The position numbers and the translations under genes are program-made. Of a stretch of DNA of 13,824 nucleotides, positions 7,054 to 13,824 are shown in pieces. The stretch is from contig JAHDOX010000132.1 in assembly GCA_018434645.1 (NCBI GenBank), forward strand, positions 1 through 13,824. Reading direction: 5' to 3'. This stretch comes from Synergistales bacterium. Lineage in GTDB: Bacteria; Synergistota; Synergistia; Synergistales; Thermovirgaceae. Within the stretch, counting starts at the first letter, position 1, and each line of letters opens with the position of its first letter. The notes below the pieces were generated by a model. It was not told the origin of the DNA. It was given only the letters and a program-made list of their open reading frames with translations, and did no database searches.

Positions 7054-8733
7054 GTGAGAAAAAAACTCGTTTTTTTCCTTTTGCTGCTTGCGGCCTTTTT
7101 CGCGACGCCCGCTTTTTGCTCGCCGGCCGGTTTTGACGTCGAATCCATCCGGGGGCCTCGAATAAAGGAACTGTACATGGTAATACACCGCGACCCCGAC
7201 TCGCAGATTCTGGCGCTGGAGCGGGGCAAGCTCGACGTGTTGGGCGATATCACCCGCCCCGTCGACGTCAAGCGGCTGGCCGGAAACGACGAAATAGACC
7301 TGTCCGTCGCGCAGGGTTTCCATATCTTTTTCATGGGTTTTAACCTCAGGAAAGAACCATGGAACAGCCTGGCTCTCAGAAAAGCCGTCGCCCATGCCAT
7401 CCCCAGGCAACAGATAGTGCGGGACCTTTTTTCGGGGTACAGCACTCCCATATCCGCCTTTCTGCCGCCGGCATCACCCTACTTTGAACCCGATGTCCCT
7501 TCCTACCCCTATGACCCGGACCTGGCCCGAAGCATTCTCGAGGAAGCGGGCTGGAAATGGGATTCCACTGGACGCCTGGTACCGCCGGGTTCCGACAGGC
7601 CCCTTGTCTCTTTCAGGATCCTGGGTCCAACCGCCCAGGCGGCACCGACGACCATGGAGATCGCCCGCAGAATAGCCGATGCCCTCGGCAAGATCGGCCT
7701 TAGCGTAGAACTGGAACCCCTGGATTTTTCAGTCATGATACGCCGACTGGACGTTCACGATTTCGACCTTTTCGTCATGGCCTGGAGTCTGAGCAGGGAC
7801 CCGGACAACCTGTTCGCCTTCTTCCACTCTTCCATGGACGTAGAGGGCGGCTACAACATCCAGGGACTGCATGATCCCGAAGTGGACGAAGTAACGGAAA
7901 GGCTCCGCTGGGCACCCGACAAGAAAACCGCGGAGGAGGCCGCCGCGAAGGCTCAGCGCCTTCTTTCGGAGAAACTCCCCTGGATCCCCATTTATTCGCG
8001 GTACATGATCACCGCCGTGAGAAAGGACTGGAAAGGGTTGGTCTCTTCCGAGGTAACCACCACGGACAACCTGTGGACGCTCCTTTCGATGGAACCCGTT
8101 TCCGGGAAGATGCGCCCCGTGTTCTGGGCTCTTTCTGACGAACCCAGATCGCTTAACCCCTTAAGCTCCAGTTCGGCCTACGACTGGCAGGTACTGGGGC
8201 TGATATACGACGGGCTGATCGCCGTGGATCCTTACACGCTGGAGGACGTACCCTGGCTCGCCACCGACTGGAAGATAGAAACCGTTGAAAGCCAAGGAGG
8301 GCCCAAGACGCGCCTTGTCTTCACGCTCAGAAAGAACGTCAAGTGGCACGACGGAAGGCCCTTCACCGCCGAGGACGTCCGAAGCACGCTGCTTTTTTTG
8401 AAAGAAAACAACATTCCACGCTACTACGATTCGGTACGGGACATAGAGTCGGTGGAAAGGCCGGACGATTTTACGGTCATGGTAACCATGGGAAAAACGA
8501 GTTACTGGTACCTTCACAACATTGGCGGGACACCCATTTTACCCGCCCACATACTGGAACTTGCAGAAGACTGGAAGAGCTGGCAGCCCATGCGGACCCC
8601 ACACCCCGAAAGGCAGGGACTTACGATGCTCGTTGGAACGGGACCTTTTGTCTTCAGTGAATATCGGCCCGGCGAGTACGTAAAACTCACGCGAAATGAA
8701 GGATTCTGGAAGCTCCCGGAGGACCTGCGGTGA
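7054..8733 (+). CDS. Family-5 ABC substrate-binding protein with circularly permuted domain order
   Basis: A 559-aa exported protein. The GTG start has AAGGGGGA (7041-7048) five bases upstream and opens a clean signal peptide (basic RKK, hydrophobic 5-18, cleavage probably near A20-A25). An in-frame ATG at 7012 would add 14 charged residues before it and has no ribosome site. Homology is to DppA/OppA-type solute-binding proteins, but in rotated order. Residues about 31-345 match the family's C-terminal half: GPRIKELYMVIHRD, ALERGKLDVL (54-63), FNLRKEPWNSLALRKAVAHAI (96-116) and YDPDLARSILEEAGW (153-167). Residues about 353-559 match its N-terminal half: SDEPRSLNPL (361-370), LIYDGL, WLATDW, FTLRKNVKWHDGRPFTAEDV (423-442), GTGPF and RNEGFW (547-552). 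Joining the two ends restores the canonical sequence without an obvious gap. It heads the importer operon; the next gene overlaps its stop. It presumably delivers peptides or similar solutes to the permeases; the substrate is unknown. Confidence 0.9.
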   Translation: MRKKLVFFLLLLAAFFATPAFCSPAGFDVESIRGPRIKELYMVIHRDPDSQILALERGKLDVLGDITRPVDVKRLAGNDEIDLSVAQGFHIFFMGFNLRKEPWNSLALRKAVAHAIPRQQIVRDLFSGYSTPISAFLPPASPYFEPDVPSYPYDPDLARSILEEAGWKWDSTGRLVPPGSDRPLVSFRILGPTAQAAPTTMEIARRIADALGKIGLSVELEPLDFSVMIRRLDVHDFDLFVMAWSLSRDPDNLFAFFHSSMDVEGGYNIQGLHDPEVDEVTERLRWAPDKKTAEEAAAKAQRLLSEKLPWIPIYSRYMITAVRKDWKGLVSSEVTTTDNLWTLLSMEPVSGKMRPVFWALSDEPRSLNPLSSSSAYDWQVLGLIYDGLIAVDPYTLEDVPWLATDWKIETVESQGGPKTRLVFTLRKNVKWHDGRPFTAEDVRSTLLFLKENNIPRYYDSVRDIESVERPDDFTVMVTMGKTSYWYLHNIGGTPILPAHILELAEDWKSWQPMRTPHPERQGLTMLVGTGPFVFSEYRPGEYVKLTRNEGFWKLPEDLR

Positions 8734-9707
8734 GGTCCTACTGGCTTAAGCGCGTCCTCGGCGCTCTCATCGTCCTTTTGGTAGTCCTGTTTCTAAATTT
8801 CTTCCTCTTCCGGTTGATGCCCGGGGACGTGGTCAGCACGATTATCGACCCGCGCTTCTCGCCGGAGGCAAAGGCTGAGCTTCGCAAGCAGTTCGGCCTG
8901 GATTCTCCTCTTTACGAACAATTTTTCCGTTATGCCAAGGCCATGGTCACTTTCGATTTCGGCCTTTCCTTTCTCTCCCAAAGGCCTGTCTGGGAAGAGC
9001 TGCGTTCGCGACTTCCCAATACGGTTTTTCTCCTCGGGTCGGCCTTTTTGCTCTCGGCAATACTGGGTACCTGGCTGGGCATCCATGCGGCGAGGCGCAG
9101 GGGGAGTTTTCTTGAAAAAATTGTCCTCTTGGCGGGGTCCGTCTCCTTTTCCTTTCCATCCTTTTTCGTCCAGCTCGTTCTGCTTCTGGCTTTCGGTTGG
9201 GCTTTGCCGCTTTTTCCGCTGCGGGGGAGCGTTTCCATACCACCTCCAGAAGGGTTTGCGGCGGCTTTTTTCGACTATTTATGGCATATGACCTTGCCGG
9301 TTTTTTCCCTGGTGCTTTTGGGTTTCGGCTCCTGGGCCATTTACGTCAGAAACCTCATGGTGAGGACCCTGGGGTCCGATTACATTCTCCTTGCCCGAGC
9401 CAAGGGGCTGCCTGAAAGGCGCGTTCTCTGGGGACACGCCTTTCGCACTACCCTGCCACCTATCGTTACGATTTTTCTTTTGGCCCTGCCGGGCGTTATT
9501 TCCGGCGCGGTAATAACGGAAAGGGTCTTTTCGCTCCACGGTGTGGGCACCTTTTTGCTTGAAGCCATCCTCGGGCACGATTACCCGGCCGCCGGGGCGG
9601 CTTTCTTCCTGCTTGCTCTGGTTTCCATATTTTGCAACCTTGCCGCCGACGTCATTTACGGCCTCGTCGACCCACGCATCCGGGTGGGAAGGAGCATGGA
9701 AGAATGA
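8730..9707 (+). CDS. Peptide-type ABC transporter permease, DppB/OppB family
   Basis: A 325-aa inner-membrane permease with the standard DppB plan. A first membrane helix (about 8-28) leads into LFRLMPGD (26-33), followed by the extracytoplasmic segment with LRKQFGLDSPLYEQFFRY and DFGLSF, then five more helices. The cytoplasmic EAA coupling loop is DYILLARAKGLPERRVLWGH (217-236), which docks on the ATPases. The C-terminus DVIYGLVDPRIRV is the family signature. It starts at GTG 8730, which overlaps the preceding stop as GTGA, and has GGAGG (8718-8722) seven bases upstream. It pairs with the DppC-like permease to form the translocation path. Nothing unusual is seen in length or motifs. Confidence 0.95.
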   Translation: MRSYWLKRVLGALIVLLVVLFLNFFLFRLMPGDVVSTIIDPRFSPEAKAELRKQFGLDSPLYEQFFRYAKAMVTFDFGLSFLSQRPVWEELRSRLPNTVFLLGSAFLLSAILGTWLGIHAARRRGSFLEKIVLLAGSVSFSFPSFFVQLVLLLAFGWALPLFPLRGSVSIPPPEGFAAAFFDYLWHMTLPVFSLVLLGFGSWAIYVRNLMVRTLGSDYILLARAKGLPERRVLWGHAFRTTLPPIVTIFLLALPGVISGAVITERVFSLHGVGTFLLEAILGHDYPAAGAAFFLLALVSIFCNLAADVIYGLVDPRIRVGRSMEE

Positions 9708-10903
9708 CGCTTTTGAGGCGCTGGAGCATTTGGGCCCTTTTAGCCGTAACGCTTTTGGGAACCCTTGGGCCCGGGGTCTTTACCGGCGATCCCGAGGCGC
9801 AGGTTGCCGCACCTTTCTCCAGGCCCGCCTGGACTCCGGGTGGAGGCTCTCCACCCCTTACCGCTTTTTTGACAACGGAAAAACCGGCGGCTCTGGTCTC
9901 CTGGAGGTGGGAACCGCCTCCAAACGTTACAATCTCCGGCTTCCTCCGCTACGCCGGACAACTCGAGAGGGCCGAGATACTCTGGAGCACTCCCGGCGGA
10001 AAAACCTTCGTCCTCGCCTCGTCGAAAGACACCGACACGCTTCGGGTAGATATCGACGGGCGTGACATGTCTTTCAAACGATCGCTGGGCCTTTCCCCTT
10101 TCGATGATGCGGCAAAGGCCCTTTTCCCGGAAAAAGGGACGTACACAATCGCCGCACGTCCCACAGACGGTATAAAGGAAGCAAGGGTAACCCTGGATAT
10201 CCCGGGCAAAAAATGGGGCCTTTTGGGAACGGACCAGAGAGGGCGCGACGTGTTCCACCTTTTCCTTTTGGGGATTCGCGTGTCGCTTCTGGTGGGCATC
10301 ACAGCGACGCTTCTTGCCGCAGTCATAGGGCTGGGTGTCGGTCTTTCGGCCGGATACGCGGGGGGACTGTTCGATGCCTTGGTGATGCGCGTGGTGGACA
10401 TCCTGCTTTCCATACCCACGTTGCCCATTTTGATGGTCCTCGCCGGCCTGTGGGGCAAGGGGCTCTGGCAGCTTGTCTTCATACTGGGGATTTTCTCCTG
10501 GATGGGAACGGCCAGGACGGTCAGGGCACTGACGCTGTCGCTTAGGGAGACATGCTACGTGGAAAACCTGAGGTCACTGGGAGCCCCTACATTTTACATC
10601 CTCAGGCGTCACCTTCTGCCCGAGGCTTTTCCGCTTCTCATGGCCAACGTCGCCCTGGGCGTGCCCGCCGCGATCCTGGCGGAGGCCGGACTTTCCTTTT
10701 TGGGCCTCTCCGACCCCCGGATAATATCCTGGGGGCGCATGCTGCAGGAAGCCCACGGTTTCGGCGCTTTCAGCACCGGGGCCTGGTGGCTCATCCTTCC
10801 GCCGGGAATCGGGATCGCCCTCATCTGCCTGATTTTTTTGGACATAGGCAGGACCCTCGAGGAAATGTCGGACCCCCGACTCAAAAAGGAGATGGCTCGA
10901 TGA
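9704..10903 (+). CDS. Peptide-type ABC transporter permease, DppC/OppC family, with large extracytoplasmic insert
   Basis: A 399-aa permease starting at ATG 9704, which overlaps the upstream stop as ATGA and has AAGGAG (9689-9694) nine bases before it; in-frame sequence to the left lies inside the previous gene. After helix 1 (about 8-24) come about 150 residues before the DppC signature LLGTDQRGRDVF (173-184). Relatives usually have only some 50 there. The extra stretch (about 30-170) is rich in alternating hydrophobic strands, for example KTFVLASSK, DTLRVDIDG, GTYTIAARP and ARVTLDIPG, which suggests a beta-sandwich outside the membrane (inference). The core has five further helices and an EAA loop around YVENLRSLGAPTFYILRRHL (285-304). 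It partners the DppB-like subunit. The insert would face the substrate-binding protein. Confidence 0.93.
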   Translation: MTLLRRWSIWALLAVTLLGTLGPGVFTGDPEAQVAAPFSRPAWTPGGGSPPLTAFLTTEKPAALVSWRWEPPPNVTISGFLRYAGQLERAEILWSTPGGKTFVLASSKDTDTLRVDIDGRDMSFKRSLGLSPFDDAAKALFPEKGTYTIAARPTDGIKEARVTLDIPGKKWGLLGTDQRGRDVFHLFLLGIRVSLLVGITATLLAAVIGLGVGLSAGYAGGLFDALVMRVVDILLSIPTLPILMVLAGLWGKGLWQLVFILGIFSWMGTARTVRALTLSLRETCYVENLRSLGAPTFYILRRHLLPEAFPLLMANVALGVPAAILAEAGLSFLGLSDPRIISWGRMLQEAHGFGAFSTGAWWLILPPGIGIALICLIFLDIGRTLEEMSDPRLKKEMAR

Positions 10904-11688
10904 TCCGCGTGCAATCGCTGTCGGTAGACTACAGAACCCACGAGGGATACGTCGCCGCCTTGAAGGGCCTTTCCCTCGACATCCCCAAAAAAGAGGTAAC
11001 CGCCATAGTGGGCGAATCCGGCAGCGGCAAAAGCACCCTGCTCTACTCGGTACTGCGTCTCCTGCCCCCGGGAACTAAGGTCAAGGGAAGTATAATTGCC
11101 GAGGCAAGCGACGTCCTGGCGATGGATTACGAGAAGCTAAACCGTTTCCGCTGGAACAGGTGCGCCCTGATCCTCCAGGGAGCCATGAGCTCTTTCACCC
11201 CCGTTTTGTCTATAGGAAGCCAGATCGCCGAAACAATCATCCACCACCGGGGGCTTTCTTCCCGGGAGGCACTTTTGAAGACGTCGGAACTTCTCGAGCG
11301 CGTAGGCTTGCCCGCGGCCTTTGTGAGTCGCTATCCGCACGAGCTTTCGGGCGGCCAGAAGCAACGCGCCGCCATCGCCATGGCGATTTCCTGCGATCCC
11401 GATTTTCTTCTGGCCGACGAACCCACCACAGCCCTCGACGTCATCACCCAGGCCGAGATCACGGTTCTTTTGGCGGAGCTGGTAGCCGAAAAGGGTATGG
11501 GGCTTTGCATGGTCACTCACGACCTGCCTCTGGCCCTTTCCCTCTGCCACAACCTGGCGGTGATGAAAGAGGGCGAAATCGTCGAAGCCGGACGTCCCGA
11601 GATTATTCTGGAAAAGCCCCGACATCCCCACACGGTTGAACTCGTCGAATCAATCCGCAAACTGGAAGAAGGGAGCATCGCAAAATGA
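10900..11688 (+). CDS. Peptide-type ABC transporter ATPase, DppD/OppD-like, short C-terminus
   Basis: A 262-aa nucleotide-binding subunit with all motifs: Walker A GESGSGKST (38-46), Q-loop Q93 in ILQGAMSSF, signature LSGGQ (149-153), Walker B FLLADEP (169-175) and switch H207 in VTHD. It powers import together with the second ATPase. The ATG at 10900 overlaps the previous stop (ATGA) and follows AAGGAG (10886-10891) by eight bases. DppD/OppD proteins normally run to about 320-330 residues, ending in a cysteine-bearing oligopeptide-transporter tail. This one stops after RHPHTVELVESIRKLEEG, right where that tail would start, so the C-terminal domain is absent. The downstream gene overlaps by four bases, which suggests the short form is genuine rather than a frameshift. 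Confidence 0.95.
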   Translation: MIRVQSLSVDYRTHEGYVAALKGLSLDIPKKEVTAIVGESGSGKSTLLYSVLRLLPPGTKVKGSIIAEASDVLAMDYEKLNRFRWNRCALILQGAMSSFTPVLSIGSQIAETIIHHRGLSSREALLKTSELLERVGLPAAFVSRYPHELSGGQKQRAAIAMAISCDPDFLLADEPTTALDVITQAEITVLLAELVAEKGMGLCMVTHDLPLALSLCHNLAVMKEGEIVEAGRPEIILEKPRHPHTVELVESIRKLEEGSIAK

Positions 11689-12620
11689 ATACACCGGTGA
11701 TGTCCCTTCAAAAAGTCGTCGTGAGTTTTTTTTCGCACGGGAAAAGAGTGGAAGCCTTGAGAGGCATAAGCCTGGATGTCGCTTCCGGCGAGTGCCTTGC
11801 CCTCATCGGCGAATCCGGAAGCGGGAAAACGACGGCACTCCGTGCGGGGCTCGCCCTTTTGCCCCTTTCAGGCGGCCGGGCCACCCTCTTCGGGGAAGAC
11901 CTCCGTCAGGTTTCCAAAGGACGTCGCGTTGAACTGAGGAGGCGCTGCGGCTACATTCCGCAAGACCCCTTCGGCTGTCTCCCGCCGACTGTGACAGCCC
12001 TCGAAGCGGTAGCCGAGCCCGCGCTTCTTCAGAGTTCAAGGAACTGCAAAAGGGAAGTTTTCGAAAAGTCGATGGCCCTCCTTGCGGAATGCGGCCTGGG
12101 TGAAAAGCGCATAGTCGAATCGAAGGTGAGCACATCCCTGTCCGGGGGGCAAAGACAGCGTGTCTCCATCGCAAGGGCCCTCGCGGCCGATCCTGCGCTC
12201 ATTCTGGCCGACGAGCCTACGAGCATGCAGGACGCATCCAACAGGGGAAAGATCCTGGAAATTCTTCTGAGGCGGGTCAATCGGGGCGCGGCCATGGTAC
12301 TTACCACCCACGACCTGTACCTGGCCGCAGCGGCGGCAAACCGCGGTATCGTGCTCTATCACGGTCATATAGTCGAGAGGGGACCGACAAAAGCCCTTCT
12401 CGCGGAAGGGCTGCATCCTTACACGAGAGCCCTTGCACAGGCTCTTCCCCGGCTCGGCAAAAAAGCCGCACGTCCGCCGGTAGCGGAAAAGACCGAGGAT
12501 TTCGGCCCCCTGGCCTGCCCCTTCGCACCACGTTGTCCCGAAAGGTTCGAGCGCTGCAGGCAGGCTCCTCCACTTGTCAACCTTTCCCCGGGCAGGGACG
12601 CAGCCTGCTGGAGGTTGTAA
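11685..12620 (+). CDS. Peptide-type ABC transporter ATPase, DppF/OppF-like, with four-cysteine C-terminal tail
   Basis: A 311-aa second ATPase: Walker A GESGSGKTT (42-50), Q-loop Q93 in IPQDPFG, signature LSGGQ (152-156), Walker B LILADEP (172-178) and H209 in TTHD. The D-loop reads SMQD where SALD or SMLD is usual. The C-terminal tail is the oligopeptide-transporter extension: HPYTRAL (244-250), then C278 in CPFAPRCP, C284, C291 and C308, the cysteine set that binds a [4Fe-4S] cluster in characterised relatives. It heterodimerises with the preceding, tail-less ATPase. Its start overlaps the previous stop (ATGA), with AAGGGAG about ten bases upstream. It is the last gene of the operon, and its stop lies 4 bp from the convergent regulator gene. 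Confidence 0.95.
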   Translation: MNTPVMSLQKVVVSFFSHGKRVEALRGISLDVASGECLALIGESGSGKTTALRAGLALLPLSGGRATLFGEDLRQVSKGRRVELRRRCGYIPQDPFGCLPPTVTALEAVAEPALLQSSRNCKREVFEKSMALLAECGLGEKRIVESKVSTSLSGGQRQRVSIARALAADPALILADEPTSMQDASNRGKILEILLRRVNRGAAMVLTTHDLYLAAAAANRGIVLYHGHIVERGPTKALLAEGLHPYTRALAQALPRLGKKAARPPVAEKTEDFGPLACPFAPRCPERFERCRQAPPLVNLSPGRDAACWRL

Positions 12621-12624
12621 AAGC

Positions 12625-13824
12625 CTAGGACAGGTCTTCGGAAAAACGGATCATTTCCGAGAATGAAGCCGCCAGGCTCGGGTCAAACTGGGACCCGGCC
12701 TGGAATTCCAGCTCCTCTAGCGCGTCCTTTGGCTTGAGAGGTTTCCTGAAGACCCTGTATCCCGTCATGGCGTCAAAAGCATCGATTATCGAGTAAACAC
12801 GGGAAAGAAAGGGTATATCCTCGCCCGACAGCCCCACCGGGTATCCTGTTCCGTCGTATCGTTCGTGATGGTGCAGGATTTCATCGGCGATATCCGCCAG
12901 GGGGTTCAGGTTCCGGGCTATTTGATACCCCAGCTCTGCATGGCACCGTACGATGCGCCACTCAGATTCGTCGAGGGGACCGGGCCGGCTGAGGAGTTCC
13001 CTGGGCACTGCAACGTTCCCAATGTCATGGTAGCGAGCGAGCAGTTCCAGTCTTTTCGTTTCCCGCGGGTCAAGCCCGAGGTGAATGGCGAACCTGTCGG
13101 CCAGCTCCAGGACGCGCGTTACATGGGAATTTCTCCCTGGATCCTCGTCCAGCCGCCTTTCTATCGCCTTGAAGAGCACCTCGCTGCCTGCCGTCCTGGA
13201 AAGCAGCTTGTCCCTGTACATTTCCTCCTCGGCCTTTTTCCTTATATCTGCCAGGCTCTGGCGGACGTCTTCCTTGACGGCCATCCCCACGGAAACGCTC
13301 AAGGGCACGGCGAAACCGTCGGGATCTTTCCTTAGAGCGCGTCTCAGCCTGTCGCGGACGACTTTCACGAAACCGGGGGCGCTATTTGGCATTATCAACA
13401 AGAACTCGTCCCCGCCCCACCTGCCGTAAATGTCGGTTTCCCTGCAACTTTCCCTCAAAAGCTCTGCGGTGCGCCTGATCTGGCGGTTGCCCTCCAGGTG
13501 CCCAAAGGCGTCGTTTATGAGCTTGAGGTTGTCCACGTCCAGCATGATAATCCCCAGTGGGAGGAAATCGGACCTGTCCAGGCGGTCCAGCTCCCTTTCC
13601 AGGTAAGCCTGATTGTAGAGCCCGGTCAGGCTGTCACGAAGGCCCAGGTACAAGATTTTTCTTTCTGCTTCCTTGCGTTCGCTTATGTCCTGGTACATGC
13701 CGTAAACGAGAAACTGTTCTTCCACCTTGAATGGAAGGCCCATGATCTCCACGTCGATCCACGTTCCGTCCTTGCGGCGACGTTTTCTTTCCAGGCCCGA
13801 AACGGTCCCGTGATGAACCTTGCG
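12625..13824 (-). CDS. PAS-GGDEF-HD-GYP cyclic-di-GMP signalling protein (5' end outside window)
   Basis: The frame stays open to the right edge, giving 399 residues; GTG 13752 is only an internal codon. The visible N-terminal part (1-53) is the end of a PAS domain: RRRKDGTWIDVEIMG then YGMYQDISERKEAE. The GGDEF domain (about 60-205) has DSLTGLYNQAYL, LDVDNLKLIND, GRWGGDEF and the RxxD inhibition site RETD. The Asp of the usual GHxxGD motif is Asn (GHLEGN, residue 113). The HD-GYP domain (about 220-395) has H234, YHDIGNVAVP (265-274, where HDIGK is usual), H295, HHERYDGTGYP (318-328) and IDAFDAMT. It therefore couples a sensor to possible synthesis and phosphodiesterase degradation of c-di-GMP. 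Both domains look largely intact, but each has one substitution at a conserved position. It may also carry further sensor domains upstream. Confidence 0.92.
   Translation of the reverse strand, partial: RKVHHGTVSGLERKRRRKDGTWIDVEIMGLPFKVEEQFLVYGMYQDISERKEAERKILYLGLRDSLTGLYNQAYLERELDRLDRSDFLPLGIIMLDVDNLKLINDAFGHLEGNRQIRRTAELLRESCRETDIYGRWGGDEFLLIMPNSAPGFVKVVRDRLRRALRKDPDGFAVPLSVSVGMAVKEDVRQSLADIRKKAEEEMYRDKLLSRTAGSEVLFKAIERRLDEDPGRNSHVTRVLELADRFAIHLGLDPRETKRLELLARYHDIGNVAVPRELLSRPGPLDESEWRIVRCHAELGYQIARNLNPLADIADEILHHHERYDGTGYPVGLSGEDIPFLSRVYSIIDAFDAMTGYRVFRKPLKPKDALEELEFQAGSQFDPSLAASFSEMIRFSEDLS

Noticed and set aside
6907..7410. N-terminal 168-codon extension of polX
   Set aside because: The frame stays open past the GTG at 6906, but this part is antisense to the binding-protein gene. 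It lacks similarity to PolX, whose homologues begin at the MDNAEIAGLFEEIA region.
7054..8733. Reading the binding-protein gene as a pseudogene or as two broken genes
   Set aside because: There is one uninterrupted frame with a normal signal peptide, no internal stop or ribosome site at the junction, and translational coupling to the next gene. The halves are complementary, not redundant.
1..13824. Search for CRISPR arrays, tRNA/rRNA genes, insertion sequences, attachment sites
   Set aside because: No regularly spaced repeats, cloverleaf-like segments, transposase motifs or flanking duplications were recognised by eye.

Overview
The window is a gene-dense stretch of bacterial chromosome: moderately GC-rich, with clear Shine-Dalgarno sites, short intergenic gaps and many 4-nt start/stop overlaps. 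A clostridial-type ferredoxin, a nitroreductase, an oligopeptide-type ABC importer and membrane/PAS-linked GGDEF proteins suggest an anaerobic, peptide-using bacterium. Synergistota or a related anaerobic lineage is my best guess. This is low-confidence inference, because there is no rRNA or marker gene here to settle it. No tRNA, rRNA, CRISPR array, insertion sequence or phage gene was seen. No gene-free stretch exceeds about 205 bp.

Layout: the 3' end of a 2[4Fe-4S] ferredoxin with a strong terminator (1-183). Next, on the plus strand, come a CCA-adding tRNA nucleotidyltransferase (305-1600), a membrane GGDEF protein with an eroded active site (1664-2785), a nitroreductase (2991-3512) and an MFS transporter (3549-4763). 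On the minus strand, family-X DNA polymerase/PHP (polX, 5140-6906) is followed 18 bp later by a small cupin (4771-5121). A short divergent promoter region separates polX from a five-gene plus-strand operon (7054-12620): substrate-binding protein, two permeases and two ATPases, joined by four consecutive 4-nt overlaps. The minus-strand gene at the right edge is a PAS-GGDEF-HD-GYP protein that runs off the window.

The most notable observation is the substrate-binding protein at 7054-8733. Its family-5 (DppA/OppA-like) fold appears to be written in rotated order. After a normal signal peptide comes the canonical C-terminal half, then the canonical N-terminal half. The protein ends exactly where the first half would have to continue, which is the pattern of a circular permutation. 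It is the first gene of an otherwise complete importer operon, and the partner DppC-like permease carries an extra extracytoplasmic insert of roughly 90-100 residues. Together they could be an importer with remodelled extracytoplasmic parts. The substrate cannot be read from the sequence; peptides are the family default.

Secondary points are a CCA enzyme with a non-catalytic HD-like remnant, two GGDEF proteins with substitutions at different key positions, an ATPase lacking the usual C-terminal extension, a perfect 10-bp inverted repeat inside the start of the MFS gene, and a small hairpin covering the polX ribosome binding site.
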